DNA of 64,000 bases from positions 4,673,501-4,737,500 of the forward strand of contig NZ_CP007014.1 in assembly GCF_000452705.1 (NCBI RefSeq), written 5' to 3'. The notes beneath the pieces are model-generated. The model searched no databases, was not told where the DNA came from, and saw only the letters and a list, made by a program, of their open reading frames with translations. Both the position numbers and the translations under genes were made by a program. The DNA is from Pseudomonas syringae CC1557 (GTDB lineage: Bacteria; Pseudomonadota; Gammaproteobacteria; Pseudomonadales; Pseudomonadaceae). Positions 44,631 to 54,455 of the stretch are shown one piece after another (the stretch's first letter is position 1; the number at the start of each line of letters is the position of its first letter).

Positions 44631-44684
44631 TCAGACCTTGAACTTGACCATCAGGTTATCGAAGGATAGGGCCAGGCGAGAGCG
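44631..44684 (-). pseudogene. Possible 3' remnant of a chemoreceptor gene
   Basis: On the minus strand, 17 codons and a stop encode RSRLALSFDNLMVKFKV, much like the closing residues of methyl-accepting proteins (compare ...[11 protein letters not shown] of the receptor at 51085-52758). A stop codon lies immediately upstream and no further receptor sequence follows. It may be the scar of a deleted gene; seventeen residues is thin evidence. Confidence 0.25.
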
Positions 44685-44790
44685 TTACTGACTTGGAGGT
44701 ACCGAGATAACAAAGTATTCCTCTGGCCGAGGCACGACAGCTGAAACGTGCAATATGCGAAACGATTCATCTGCTTTGTAACGTTCAGAA

Positions 44791-44818
44791 ACACGGCGAG
44801 AATATTCCCACGCCGTGT
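44791..44818. repeat. Inverted repeat upstream of the PhoD-like gene
   Basis: ACACGGCG (44791-44798) and CGCCGTGT (44811-44818) are perfect 8-base arms with 12 bases between; the spacer contains the palindrome GAATATTC (44800-44807) almost on the same centre. It lies 69 bases before the phosphatase gene and could be an operator or a leader hairpin. Confidence 0.4.
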
Positions 44819-44886
44819 AACAGGAATTTTCCGCGCCTGCTGCGTTAGTATTTCCCGCTTACTCTCAATCAGAGCTTTGAATCAGG

Positions 44887-46899
44887 ATGCCCTCCTCGTC
44901 CGCCGAACATGCTGCGCCTTTGCCGTCCGTCCTCGCGGGCCCGTTGTTACGTCGTCAGGAAACCAATCGTCTGGTGCTGTGGCTGGTGGGCTCACGTCCG
45001 CTTGGGCTGACCCTGCGTTTGCGACCGAATGCCAATGCGGCGGCCGAAACGTTCGACGACTATCGGCTCGACGGGCAGCAAGTGCAGGTAATCGCGGTAG
45101 GCCGCCATGCATTCATTCATCTGATTGACCTGCACCTGGACACCGCACTGCCCACCGATGAATGGATCGAGTACGACCTGCTGGTGGATGGCGAGCCAGA
45201 TGGCATCGCCAAATGGGCGCCTCACTTGCTGTACCAGGGCGCCCGCTACCCGAACTTTGTGGTGCGCAGCAGCATCGATCACTTGCTGCACGGCTCTTGC
45301 CGCAAGCCACACCATTGCGCAGCGGACGGCCTGCTCTGCGTTGACCGGTTGCTGGCCGACACAAAAGAACCGCAGCAACGTCCTGCCCTGTTGATGATGA
45401 GCGGCGACCAGATCTATGCCGACGATGTCGCAGGGCCAATGTTGCGCGCCGTTCATGCGCTGATCGAGCGCCTGGAACTGTTCGATGAGCTTCTGGATGG
45501 CGCCGTGGTCGAGGACAGCGCCAGCCTTTATAAGCATCCGGCGAGCTACTACCAGCGCGCCGACCTGCTGCCTGCGCTGAAAAGCAACGAAACATTGCGC
45601 GAGCGCTTCTTCGGTGGGGCGAGCAAGCCGGTGTTTACCAGCAGTACTGCGGACAACCATCTGGTGACGCTGGCGGAAGTGTTGGCCATGTACCTGTTGG
45701 TCTGGTCGCCGACGCCGTGGAGACTGATCGAACCGGACATGCCGCAGCTCGAAGCAGAAGAGCTTGAGCGTTACGCCAGAGAGCAGCAGGTGATCGGCGA
45801 CTTCGTCGCCGGGCTTGGAGACGTGGCTCGTGCGATGGCGCATGTGCCCTGCATGATGATCTTCGATGACCACGACATCACCGATGACTGGAATCTGTCA
45901 GCGAACTGGGAACACACCGCCTACAACCATCCGTTTTCAAAACGCATCATCGGCAACGCCTTGCTGGCCTATCTGCTGTGTCAGGGCTGGGGCAACAACC
46001 CCGATCCGCTCAATGACCTGATCCGGCAGGCTAATGCGCTGAGTGCGCAGGCCGTCGGCAATGACAATCAGCTGGACAGCCCGTCTCAGGACGCGCTGAT
46101 CGATCAGTTGCTGAAGTTTCAGCAGTGGCACTACGTTCTGCCAACCAGCCCGGCGTTGGTGGTGCTGGATACGCGTACGCGGCGCTGGCGCAGTGAATCG
46201 AATTTCAACCACCCGTCCGGTCTGCTGGACTGGGAAGCACTTTGTGAACTGCAGCAGGAGCTGATCGATCACACATCAGCGATTATCGTGTCGCCCGCGC
46301 CGGTGTTCGGGGTCAAGCTGATCGAAGCAATACAGCGAATTTTCGCCTGGTGCGGGTATCCGTTGCTGGTGGATGCGGAGAACTGGATGGCGCACCGGGG
46401 CGCAGCGAATGTCATTCTGAACATCTTTCGCCACTCCAGAACCCCAGGCAATTACGTGATTCTGTCAGGCGATGTGCACTACTCGTTCGTCTATGAAATC
46501 CTGATTCGCCACCGCAGTGGCGGGCCCCATATCTGGCAAATCACCAGCAGTGGTATCAAGAATGAATTCCCTCGACGCTTACTGGATACTTTTGATCGGT
46601 TGAATCGCTGGTTATACTCCCCTCGCTCACCGCTGAACTGGTTTACCAAGCGACGCCTGATGAAGGTCATCCCGCGCACGCCCGAGCACAGCAAAGCTGG
46701 TGAACGCTTATGGAATTCGGCAGGTGTCGGTCAGGTTTTCTTCAATGAACAAGGCCAGCCGACCCTGATCAACCAACTCAATGCCAATGGTGAATCACCT
46801 ACCTGCTTCGTCGAACCGGAAGATTACCGTGACGATCGGTCTGGAATAGATCGCAGTTTTCTGGAAAGCGACCGGAAAACAAGGGATAGTCACCGCTAA
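44887..46899 (+). CDS. PhoD-like metallophosphatase, cytoplasmic
   Basis: A 670-residue relative of PhoD without a signal peptide, so probably cytoplasmic. Metal-site motifs are readable: MSGDQIYADDV near 166-176, MIFDDHDITDDWN near 322-334, and ILSGDVHYSF near 521-530. The N-terminal part (about 1-110) resembles the beta-rich domain that precedes the PhoD catalytic domain. The sequence is quite different from the exported PhoD at 34537. It is followed by pcs after 87 bases, so it may act on a phospholipid-related compound; that link is by position only. Confidence 0.82.
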   Translation: MPSSSAEHAAPLPSVLAGPLLRRQETNRLVLWLVGSRPLGLTLRLRPNANAAAETFDDYRLDGQQVQVIAVGRHAFIHLIDLHLDTALPTDEWIEYDLLVDGEPDGIAKWAPHLLYQGARYPNFVVRSSIDHLLHGSCRKPHHCAADGLLCVDRLLADTKEPQQRPALLMMSGDQIYADDVAGPMLRAVHALIERLELFDELLDGAVVEDSASLYKHPASYYQRADLLPALKSNETLRERFFGGASKPVFTSSTADNHLVTLAEVLAMYLLVWSPTPWRLIEPDMPQLEAEELERYAREQQVIGDFVAGLGDVARAMAHVPCMMIFDDHDITDDWNLSANWEHTAYNHPFSKRIIGNALLAYLLCQGWGNNPDPLNDLIRQANALSAQAVGNDNQLDSPSQDALIDQLLKFQQWHYVLPTSPALVVLDTRTRRWRSESNFNHPSGLLDWEALCELQQELIDHTSAIIVSPAPVFGVKLIEAIQRIFAWCGYPLLVDAENWMAHRGAANVILNIFRHSRTPGNYVILSGDVHYSFVYEILIRHRSGGPHIWQITSSGIKNEFPRRLLDTFDRLNRWLYSPRSPLNWFTKRRLMKVIPRTPEHSKAGERLWNSAGVGQVFFNEQGQPTLINQLNANGESPTCFVEPEDYRDDRSGIDRSFLESDRKTRDSHR

Positions 46900-46986
46900 A
46901 CTTATCGGCAATTGCCGGGTCGATAGTTGCTACCAGTCAGGTTTGCGGCACACCCTGGCAAGCATTATTTCCTGGAGAGCGCCCCC

Positions 46987-47706
46987 GTGATAACCAATCA
47001 ACGCATAGCCAGACTCAACGCCTGGGGCGCGCATGGCTTCACCGCCACCGGCGTCGTCCTTGCGTTTCTGGCTACCATTGCCCTGTTCAACAATGAACCA
47101 AAAGCCTGCCTGCTGTGGCTAGGCGCAGCTCTGATTGTAGATGGAGTGGACGGTTCACTGGCGCGCAAGGTCAACACCACCTCGGTACTCCCGCACTTCG
47201 ACGGTTCAGTGCTGGACCTGGTGATTGATTACCTGACCTACGTGTTCATCCCGGCACTGTTCATTTATCGGTACATTCCGGTCCCGGACTACACGCTGCT
47301 GCTGAGCATTTCGGTAATTCTGGTCTCGTCGCTGTTCTGCTTCTGCAATGTCGACATGAAAAGCAAGGACAACTACTTCCAGGGCTTCCCCGCTGCATGG
47401 AATGTGGTTGCGCTGTGTCTCTATATACTGTCGCCAGCTCCATGGCTGACGTTTGTCACGATCATAGCCTTGGCATTGCTGACCCTGACCCGCATGAAGT
47501 TCCTGCACCCATTCCGCGTGCGCCGCTTCATGCCGATCAACATTGCGGTCACCACCGTATGGCTGCTGTCCAGCGCGCTGCTGATCATCAATCATCCGCA
47601 CAATGGTCCGGTGGTCATGGGCCTGTGGATGACCATGTCGGCGTACTTCCTCGGGATCTGTATCTGGAGAACGTCGCTGGAATGGCTGGGCCGGCTCAAG
47701 GCCTGA
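46987..47706 (+). CDS. pcs: Phosphatidylcholine synthase
   Basis: Condenses CDP-diacylglycerol with choline to make phosphatidylcholine. The 239-residue membrane protein has about eight helices and the CDP-alcohol phosphotransferase signature DGVDGSLAR ... FDGSVLDLVIDY, with the Asp residues of the Pcs subfamily. GTG at 46987 with GGAGAG upstream is taken as start. P. syringae makes phosphatidylcholine chiefly by this choline-dependent route. A strong terminator follows at 47726. Confidence 0.92.
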   Translation: MITNQRIARLNAWGAHGFTATGVVLAFLATIALFNNEPKACLLWLGAALIVDGVDGSLARKVNTTSVLPHFDGSVLDLVIDYLTYVFIPALFIYRYIPVPDYTLLLSISVILVSSLFCFCNVDMKSKDNYFQGFPAAWNVVALCLYILSPAPWLTFVTIIALALLTLTRMKFLHPFRVRRFMPINIAVTTVWLLSSALLIINHPHNGPVVMGLWMTMSAYFLGICIWRTSLEWLGRLKA

Positions 47707-47725
47707 CGCTGACGTTTGCATAAAC

Positions 47726-47763
47726 AGCTCGCTGATCGCCTTGCGCGGTCAGCGAGCTTTTTT
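47726..47763 (+). terminator. Rho-independent terminator after pcs
   Basis: AGCTCGCTGA (47726-47735) pairs perfectly with TCAGCGAGCT (47749-47758), then six T. It ends the transcript of the PhoD-like gene and pcs and separates it from the convergent exporter gene. Confidence 0.88.
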
Positions 47764-47771
47764 ATGTGGCG

Positions 47772-48992
47772 TCAGTTGCCTTCAGCCTGCGCCTCGGCAG
47801 CAGGCCGGACCTTTCCAAAGTGATGCGTTGTGTAGCAACACAGGCCTAACCCGCCAAGGGCCAGCAGGCCGCCAACAATGCCGACATTCGCAACCCCAAG
47901 CTGGCTGCTCACCACACTGCCGAGCAACGCACCGCCGCCGATACCGATGTTGAAGATGCCCGAGAACAGCGCCATCGCCACGTCGGTCGCATCCGGTGCC
48001 AGCGCCAGCACTCGCGCCTGCAACAGCAGCCCGAAACACATGATTGCCATGCCCCACACCACGGTCAGTGTGCCGAGCATCGTGGAGTCACCGGAGAGTG
48101 GCAACAGCATCAGCAGGCACAACGTCAGCGTGCCGATGGCAGTGATCAGCAGCCCGTTGGGGAAGCGATCACTGAACAGGCTGAATATGATCGAGCCCAT
48201 GATCCCGGCACCGCCGAAGACCAGCAGCAAGATCGTGGTCATTTCGCCGCTGAGCCTGGACACGGTTTGCGTGAACGGCTCGATATAGCTGTAGGCGGTG
48301 AAATGGGCGGTGACCACGATGGCGGTCAGCAGGTAGATCGCCATCAGACGTGGACGCTTGAACAGAATCGGCAGGCTGCGCAGCGAGCCGGAGTTCTGAC
48401 TCGGCAGCAACGGCAATGCACGCGCCAGCAGGAACACCACCAGCGCAGCGACCCCGGCGATGCCCAGGAATGTGGTGCGCCAGCCCAGGGCTTCACCCAG
48501 CACGCGCCCCAACGGAATGCCCAACACCATTGCCAGTGAAGTACCGGTCGCCAGCAAGCCAAGCGCCTGAACCTGTTTGCCCGGCGGCGCGATGCGCACT
48601 GCCAGCGACGCCGTGACCGACCAGAACACCGCATGCGCAAACGCAATACCGACACGGCTCACCAGAAGAATAGCGAAGCTGGAGGCCATCGCAGAGATCA
48701 CGTGGCTGACCACAAACAGGCCGAACACGAACATCAGCAGCTTGCGGCGCTCGATATTGCGCGTCGCCAGCATCATCGGCAGCGACATCAGCGACACGAC
48801 CCAGGCATAGATGGTGAGCATCAGCCCGACCTGTGCCGGCGTCATGTCAAAGCTCTGGCCGATGTTACTCAGCAAGCCAATCGGCACGAACTCGGTGGTA
48901 TTGAAAATGAAGGCCGCCAGGGCCAGCGCGAAGACGCCAAGCCAGCTACCTGCGCTTTCATTTTCAGTGGCGTTCGGAGGTATCGTTATCAA
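47772..48992 (-). CDS. MFS exporter, SotB-like (sugar efflux)
   Basis: A 12-helix major-facilitator protein of about 406 residues. The opening [33 protein letters not shown] is typical of the SotB/YdeA/AraJ group, which exports sugars such as arabinose or lactose. The start is uncertain: there is no ATG near the N-terminus. TTG at 48992 is chosen, giving [16 protein letters not shown] at 49040 would add 16 residues. It converges with pcs. Regulation and cargo are not visible. Confidence 0.83.
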   Translation of the reverse strand: MITIPPNATENESAGSWLGVFALALAAFIFNTTEFVPIGLLSNIGQSFDMTPAQVGLMLTIYAWVVSLMSLPMMLATRNIERRKLLMFVFGLFVVSHVISAMASSFAILLVSRVGIAFAHAVFWSVTASLAVRIAPPGKQVQALGLLATGTSLAMVLGIPLGRVLGEALGWRTTFLGIAGVAALVVFLLARALPLLPSQNSGSLRSLPILFKRPRLMAIYLLTAIVVTAHFTAYSYIEPFTQTVSRLSGEMTTILLLVFGGAGIMGSIIFSLFSDRFPNGLLITAIGTLTLCLLMLLPLSGDSTMLGTLTVVWGMAIMCFGLLLQARVLALAPDATDVAMALFSGIFNIGIGGGALLGSVVSSQLGVANVGIVGGLLALGGLGLCCYTTHHFGKVRPAAEAQAEGN

Positions 48993-49260
48993 GAATTTAC
49001 AGCTCTCTAAAAATGTTCCAGCCCGGAGGCCAACCGCCACGCATGAAACTCACGCCTGACACCTGTACAGAAACCACAGCCCGCCCCCATTGAAAAACCA
49101 ACGCAAAAACGCTCCGCTCGACTGTCAGAATCGGGCGCAGTGTGCAAAGTGGATTATTGTGAATATGGGGGATACAGCCAGATGGCACGAATTCTACGGA
49201 CCGCCAAGGTGGATCACAACCCGTCCATGGCTCTGGGACTTTACAAGTGACCGCCGGTCG

Positions 49261-49692
49261 TCAGTCGCCAAGGAAACGCTGCTGGTGCTCAGGCGACGGC
49301 AACAGGCAGTGATCATAGCGCCCGAACAGGCGGTAACGGTTGAGTGCGATACGGTTGTAGGCCCAGTCACGCAGAAAACGCGGAAAGACACGCAACACTT
49401 TGAGCAGCGGCCACGGCGCGGGCAATAGCCCCATGATGTGCAGGAAAGCGTCCGAGCGAACGAACACACGATTGTTGACGATGACCGCGATGGTATGGAA
49501 TTCGTCCAGCGGCAGCCCGGCCCACTTCAGCAGTGCCTGGCCTTCTTTCGACTGCACGGCTGCCAGCCGCAGGCGCTGATGCGGGTCGTGACGAATCAGA
49601 AACCTGACCACGCCATTGCACAGCTTGCACACGCCATCGAACAGCACGACGCATTCATCAGGCTGCAAATAAGGTGCGGGGGTTGTCGACAT
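49261..49692 (-). CDS. Thiol-disulfide oxidoreductase DCC-family protein (DUF393)
   Basis: A 143-residue DCC-family protein: the redox motif is FDGVCKLCNGVVRFL (Cys23 and Cys26, about), a thioredoxin-like pair, and the conserved ending is FPRFLRDWAYNRIALNRYRLFG. Its partner and substrate are unknown. It stands alone, with a 220-base gap to the exporter gene behind it and a 130-base gap to yjdM. Confidence 0.85.
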   Translation of the reverse strand: MSTTPAPYLQPDECVVLFDGVCKLCNGVVRFLIRHDPHQRLRLAAVQSKEGQALLKWAGLPLDEFHTIAVIVNNRVFVRSDAFLHIMGLLPAPWPLLKVLRVFPRFLRDWAYNRIALNRYRLFGRYDHCLLPSPEHQQRFLGD

Positions 49693-49822
49693 GATTCACC
49701 TGCCTTGGAAAGAGCCAGTGCCTGTTGCAGCAGGACACAGGCGTGGCGCGTCCGGAAACCTGAACACCTCGTCTGTCGATTGACCAACGAGGCATTCACG
49801 TTAAAGCGATTGTGCTGCCGGA

Positions 49823-50164
49823 TCAAACTTTCCGGACGAACTCGGATTTGAGCTTCATGGCGCCAATGCCATCAATCTTGCAGTCGATGTCGTGATCGCC
49901 GTCGACCAGACGGATGTTCTTGACCTTGGTACCCACCTTGACCACCAGCGAAGAGCCTTTGACTTTCAGGTCCTTGATAACGGTGATGGTATCGCCGTCC
50001 TGCAGCACATTGCCGGTGGAGTCCTTGATCACCTTTACGTCGTCGGATGCATCAGCGCTCCCCGCGTCAGCGGACCACTCATAGGCGCATTCCGGGCAGA
50101 TCAGCAGGCTGCCATCTTCGTAGGTGAATTCGGAATTGCATTTCGGGCAGGACGGTAAGCTCAC
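49823..50164 (-). CDS. yjdM: YjdM/PhnA-family zinc-ribbon protein
   Basis: A 113-residue protein with an N-terminal zinc ribbon (CPKCNSE ... CPECAYEW, residues 7-32) and a C-terminal SH3-like domain ([58 protein letters not shown]). The family was once named PhnA, but no phosphonate role is proven. No neighbour hints at its use. Confidence 0.9.
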   Translation of the reverse strand: MSLPSCPKCNSEFTYEDGSLLICPECAYEWSADAGSADASDDVKVIKDSTGNVLQDGDTITVIKDLKVKGSSLVVKVGTKVKNIRLVDGDHDIDCKIDGIGAMKLKSEFVRKV

Positions 50165-50317
50165 AGTGGTTCTCGCATCGAAGGGAGGTAAAAACCATGA
50201 ATTATAAAGGGCTTTTCCGGTTTCAGGTTAATCGCCCAGTGATAGCCCTCTGCCCTGCGGTGCTTTTCACCAAGCTTTCTGCAATGCTTGCGTCAAAACC
50301 AAGGCTCGGGAACCCTG

Positions 50318-50977
50318 ATGATCGCCGCCCAGTTCGCCCCATTCGAAGATCTCGCCAACCGGCTGATTGCACACACTCACGCCGAGAAAATCGACGGTTC
50401 GCACGATGTCTCGCACTTGCTGCGCGTCTGGAACAACGTCTGTGCCATCAGTGACCATGAAGGCGGCGATGCGCGTGTGTTGATCGCCGCCACACTGCTG
50501 CATGACTGCGTTACGGTCGAAAAGGATTCACCGTTCCGGTCTGGCGCATCGCGACTGGCGGCTGCGCGGGCCAGCGAATTGCTGGCCGGGATGGGCTGGA
50601 ATGAAGAACACATCGCGGCGGTGGCTCACGCTATCGAGGCGCACAGCTTCTCGGCAGCGATAACTCCGTTGACGCTTGAGGCGAAGATTCTGCAAGACGC
50701 TGACCGGCTTGACGCTATAGGCATGCTCGGCGTCGCGCGAACCCTCTATGTATTAGGCCGTATGGGGCGATTGCTCTATGACCCGATAGACCCTCACGCC
50801 GGCCAGCGCCCGTATGACGACAAGAACTTTGCCGTTGATCACTTTCATACCAAGCTGCTGCACCTCGCTGACAGCTTTAAAACCCACACAGGTGAGCAGA
50901 TGGCGAAGGTCAGACACACTCGCTTGAAGCGCTTTCTGGATGAATTGATGGAGGAAATTGGCGCACCTCTATCCTGA
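50318..50977 (+). CDS. HD-domain phosphohydrolase
   Basis: A 219-residue HD hydrolase. Metal-binding residues are seen in DGSHDVSHLLRVWNN, ATLLHDCV and ILQDADRLDAIGMLGVAR; they match the YedJ/YpgQ type of nucleotide or metabolite phosphohydrolase. The substrate is not known. ATG at 50318 is the first good one; an earlier in-frame ATG-like codon lies at 50288. Confidence 0.87.
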   Translation: MIAAQFAPFEDLANRLIAHTHAEKIDGSHDVSHLLRVWNNVCAISDHEGGDARVLIAATLLHDCVTVEKDSPFRSGASRLAAARASELLAGMGWNEEHIAAVAHAIEAHSFSAAITPLTLEAKILQDADRLDAIGMLGVARTLYVLGRMGRLLYDPIDPHAGQRPYDDKNFAVDHFHTKLLHLADSFKTHTGEQMAKVRHTRLKRFLDELMEEIGAPLS

Positions 50978-51084
50978 GCCTTTGCCTCATGCAGATTAAA
51001 CACGGGATGTCATAAAGACATCACACAACTGCCCTATAAACGGCTCTCCGATAAGGTCCGTGTGTTTTATAGGGGTCGTGCGCC

Positions 51085-52758
51085 GTGAAAAGATTTATGC
51101 CTGGTGTTTTACGTCGGCGAACCACAATGACGCTACTGCGCCGCTTCCGGATCACCCCGCGGCTGGTGATCTGCTTTGGCATCAGCTCGATGCTGATGGT
51201 CGCATTGGGCGCGTTCTGTCTGCTGCAAATGCAAGACATCCGCGAGCAAGGCGAAGCCGTCGAGAGCGGTGCGCTGCCCAGTATCGCCATGGCCGATGCT
51301 ATTGCCATCGGCCTGGTAAAACTGCGCAGCGAAACCACTCGCCTGATCGCCAATGCCGATGATCCAGGCGCGGTCATCAACAGCAAAATCAACGTCGAAC
51401 AACTCAAGAACGAAGTCGAGAAAGGTTTCTCGGAGTACCTGGCCCGTGTCCAGTCCGGCACTGAGCACGATTCCATCGTAGCACTGCAGGATGCCTACAA
51501 AGCGTTCATGCCGGGATTGCAGGATCAGATCGCACTGATCGAGCAGAACAAACTGGATGAAGCCAGAATGCTGGCCAACACCATGCTTGCGCTGCAAGGC
51601 GACCTGATGGACATGCAGGTGCAACTGCTGCGCGAGCTGAACAAACAGAGCGCCGCCAGCGCCGTCGAGGCTGCCGGCGCCAGCTACGAACAAGCCCGAA
51701 TCATCGCGCTGAGTGCCATTGCAGTGGCCCTCGCGCTGACCCTGCTGCTGGCCTGGCGTCTGAGCGTCAGCATCATCCATCCGGTTCGTCAGGCCCTGCA
51801 CATCGCCAGCACCATCGCCGATGGCGACCTGAGCGAGCATCAGATTCCACAAGGCAAGGACGAGACGGCACAACTGCTGATAACGCTGGGCCGTATGCGC
51901 AGCAATCTGCACAGCACCATTGACCAGATTTACGCAGCGGCGACCCAGTTATCGCAATCGGTGCAGGAGATGGGCAGCATCGCCGAGGCCAGCGCGCTCA
52001 ATCTGCAATTGCAGAACGACGAAATCGAACAGGCTGCCGTTGCCGTCAACCAGATGAGCCAGGCGGCCGTGGAAGTGGCCGGCAACGCCAGCAATACCGT
52101 CACCGAATCCGAAGCCTCGACCCAGGCGGCGGCACAGGGTAAGGACAAACTCTCGGCAACCATCATTTCGATCAAGGAACTGACCGAAAACGTGCTCGAC
52201 TCATCGCATCAAGCCGAAGGGCTGGCCGAACGTACGCAGAGCATCAGCAGCATTCTCGATGTGATCCGCGCCATCGCCAATCAGACCAACCTGCTGGCGT
52301 TGAACGCAGCCATTGAGGCGGCACGTGCGGGCGAGGCAGGACGCGGGTTCGCCGTGGTGGCCGATGAAGTCCGTTCGTTGGCGCAGCGCACCAGCGCTTC
52401 TACAGCGGAAATTGAAGGCTTGATCAACGGAGTGCAGCAGAGCACGCAACAAACGGCAAGTTCACTGCGGCATACGGCTACTCAGGCGAACCTCACGCTT
52501 GAACAGGCCGCCGCGACCGGTGAGGCGTTGAACGTCATCATCAGCTCGACGGCCACCATCAACGACCGCAACCTGCTGATCGCCAGTGCCGCCGAACAGC
52601 AGGCGCAGGTCGCGAGCGAAGTGGATCGCAACCTGAGCAGTATTCGTGATCTGTCGAGCCAGACGGCTTCAGGGGCACAGCAGACCACCGTTGCGAGCAA
52701 TGCCTTGTCGATGCTCGCGACTGACTTGAACCTGATGGTGCAGCGGTTTGTCTTGTGA
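51085..52758 (+). CDS. Methyl-accepting chemotaxis protein with 4HB sensor
   Basis: A 557-residue transmembrane chemoreceptor: helix at about 29-51, a periplasmic four-helix sensor (about 52-204), second helix at 206-228, HAMP domain to about 285, and the cytoplasmic hairpin with [42 protein letters not shown]. The sensor type usually binds small carboxylates or amino acids, but the ligand cannot be inferred. Start choice: GTG at 51085, with ATG alternatives at 51097 and 51127; no ribosome site decides. Confidence 0.9.
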   Translation: MKRFMPGVLRRRTTMTLLRRFRITPRLVICFGISSMLMVALGAFCLLQMQDIREQGEAVESGALPSIAMADAIAIGLVKLRSETTRLIANADDPGAVINSKINVEQLKNEVEKGFSEYLARVQSGTEHDSIVALQDAYKAFMPGLQDQIALIEQNKLDEARMLANTMLALQGDLMDMQVQLLRELNKQSAASAVEAAGASYEQARIIALSAIAVALALTLLLAWRLSVSIIHPVRQALHIASTIADGDLSEHQIPQGKDETAQLLITLGRMRSNLHSTIDQIYAAATQLSQSVQEMGSIAEASALNLQLQNDEIEQAAVAVNQMSQAAVEVAGNASNTVTESEASTQAAAQGKDKLSATIISIKELTENVLDSSHQAEGLAERTQSISSILDVIRAIANQTNLLALNAAIEAARAGEAGRGFAVVADEVRSLAQRTSASTAEIEGLINGVQQSTQQTASSLRHTATQANLTLEQAAATGEALNVIISSTATINDRNLLIASAAEQQAQVASEVDRNLSSIRDLSSQTASGAQQTTVASNALSMLATDLNLMVQRFVL

Positions 52759-52767
52759 TGGCCTGAC

Positions 52768-52793
52768 TATCGCCCGCCAGCCGGCGAGCGATA
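52768..52793. terminator. GC-rich stem-loop between convergent genes
   Basis: TATCGCCCGCC (52768-52778) and GGCGAGCGATA (52783-52793) pair with one mismatch over a four-base loop. There is no T-run, so it may be a weak or Rho-assisted terminator between the chemoreceptor and carbonic anhydrase genes. Confidence 0.45.
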
Positions 52794-52815
52794 ATGGCGC
52801 CTCAAGAGGCGGCAA

Positions 52816-53454
52816 TCAGTCCTGCGGACGCAGGCGGTATTGCGGCGGCAATTGCTCAAAGCCACTGATGGTCACGTCGAGGCTCTTCCAGCGGCCATCC
52901 TTGATGCCGTAGATGCAGCCATGCACAGACAGGCTCTGCCCACGGTGCCAGGCGTTCTGCACGATGCTGGTATGGCCGACGTTAGCCACTTGCTGAATCA
53001 CGTTCAGCTCGCACAGACGGTCGACACGCTCCTCTTCGGTGGGCAGTTTGGCGAGCAGTTCGCGGTTTTCGTAATACAGATCACGAATCGTGCGCAGCCA
53101 GCCGTCGATCAGGCCGAACTGACGATCCTGCATGGAGGCGCGCACGCCGCCACAGCCATAGTGGCCGGTGACCAGGATGTGTTTGACCTTCAACACATCT
53201 ACCGCGTACTGAATCACTGACAGGCAGTTCAGATCCGTGTGCAGCACGACGTTGGCCACGTTGCGGTGGACGAACAGATCACCGGGCAACATACCGACGA
53301 TCTCGTTAGCTGGCACGCGTGCGTCCGAACAACCGATCCACAAAAATTCTGGCGTTTGCTGGCGAGCCAGCTTGGCGAAGAACTCAGGGTCCTCCTGCTT
53401 TATCGCATCGGCCCAGCGTGCATTGTTATCAATCAGGTCTTGTAGCTCGTTCAT
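52816..53454 (-). CDS. can: Beta-carbonic anhydrase
   Basis: Interconverts CO2 and bicarbonate with a zinc ion. The 212-residue enzyme has Cys42, Asp44 and Arg46 in GCSDARVPANE, and His98 and Cys101 in GHYGCGG, identical in numbering to E. coli Can. It is a complete type II beta-CA. ATG at 53454 is chosen; the frame runs back to 53553 without a match to the family. Confidence 0.96.
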   Translation of the reverse strand: MNELQDLIDNNARWADAIKQEDPEFFAKLARQQTPEFLWIGCSDARVPANEIVGMLPGDLFVHRNVANVVLHTDLNCLSVIQYAVDVLKVKHILVTGHYGCGGVRASMQDRQFGLIDGWLRTIRDLYYENRELLAKLPTEEERVDRLCELNVIQQVANVGHTSIVQNAWHRGQSLSVHGCIYGIKDGRWKSLDVTISGFEQLPPQYRLRPQD

Positions 53455-53585
53455 GCTTTGACGCCTCGATAATGATGCCCAGCCTTGGACTGGTGTCCGA
53501 TCCTTCAAGTCACGGTCAACAAAAAAGGAATCTTCAAAGTCATGGCCGGTCAACTTTTTACGACTACCTGAAATGAGGATTTCTC

Positions 53586-53990
53586 ATGAACGATTCACGC
53601 CGTCCGTTCGGTGCTACCGAACCGGAACCTATCGACGATAACGAAGACCGTATGGGCTCCATGGAAACTCTCGATTTCGACGAGGAAGAACCGGGCCGTA
53701 TCGGCGATCTTATCTCTGAAGGCGAGCTGCAACATGAAATTCCGGATCAACGTGTGCGTGAGGCAGGCCTGACGGGGGCATCGACGGATGACCACCACTC
53801 GACTGACGATGATCTGTCTCCAGAAACCCTGATCCGTGAAGACGGCGCTCGCTCACCGTCCGAGCAGGGCGATGGCGACCCGGCTGACCTGGACCTGACC
53901 GTAGTGGATGAAGATGACATTGGCGGTGGCAACGGGCTGGATGAGGAAGAATTGGCAATCATCGACCCGCTGGACGGCAATCATCGCTGA
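53586..53990 (+). CDS. Very acidic small protein of unknown function
   Basis: A 134-residue protein with 24 Asp and 18 Glu, nine Arg and no Lys, so about a third of residues are acidic. Gly and Ser/Thr-rich stretches suggest it is largely unstructured. GAGG lies seven bases before the ATG, which supports expression. Relatives in pseudomonads are labelled HPr- or PTS-related, but I see no HPr active site. It is divergent from the carbonic anhydrase gene and ends ten bases before the convergent rimI. Confidence 0.72.
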   Translation: MNDSRRPFGATEPEPIDDNEDRMGSMETLDFDEEEPGRIGDLISEGELQHEIPDQRVREAGLTGASTDDHHSTDDDLSPETLIREDGARSPSEQGDGDPADLDLTVVDEDDIGGGNGLDEEELAIIDPLDGNHR

Positions 53991-53999
53991 TCCAGACAG

Positions 54000-54455
54000 C
54001 TAGTCCAGCAGCGTGCAGGCCATAACCACTGCGTCTTCACGGCCGCCGTCCGGAGCCGGATAGTAATCACGACGCCGGCCTATCTCGTTGAAACCATAGT
54101 TTTCATACAGATGATAGGCTGGCCGGTTGCTGTCGCGCAGCTCCAGAAAGCACTCGCGGGCGTTGAGCTGGTAAGCGCGCTTCATCAGATGATCCAGCAG
54201 CAGCAAACCCAGGCCACGGCCCTGGTTTTCCGGTTTGACGGTGATATTGAGCAGGTGCGCCTCATCGATGATGACCTGGATCACACCATGGCCGACCTGC
54301 TGCGCGCCTTCGAACATCAGCCAGATTTCGTAGGATTTGAGCCCGTCGAGGAAGATCCCGCGTGTCCACGGATGGGTGAACGCCGCGTATTCGATTTTCA
54401 GCACCGCATCCATGTCGGCTTCGGTCATGCGGCGGAAGGTTACGGCGTTACTCAT
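54000..54455 (-). CDS. rimI: Ribosomal protein S18 alanine N-acetyltransferase
   Basis: A 151-residue GNAT enzyme that acetylates the N-terminus of ribosomal protein S18. NITVKPENQGRGLGLLLLDHLMKRAYQL holds the acetyl-CoA site, and NRPAYHLYENYGFNEIGRRRDYYPAPDGGREDAVVMA is the typical RimI ending. It begins eight bases inside the end of the preceding gene, the probable holD; the E. coli order is also holD-rimI. Confidence 0.92.
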   Translation of the reverse strand: MSNAVTFRRMTEADMDAVLKIEYAAFTHPWTRGIFLDGLKSYEIWLMFEGAQQVGHGVIQVIIDEAHLLNITVKPENQGRGLGLLLLDHLMKRAYQLNARECFLELRDSNRPAYHLYENYGFNEIGRRRDYYPAPDGGREDAVVMACTLLD

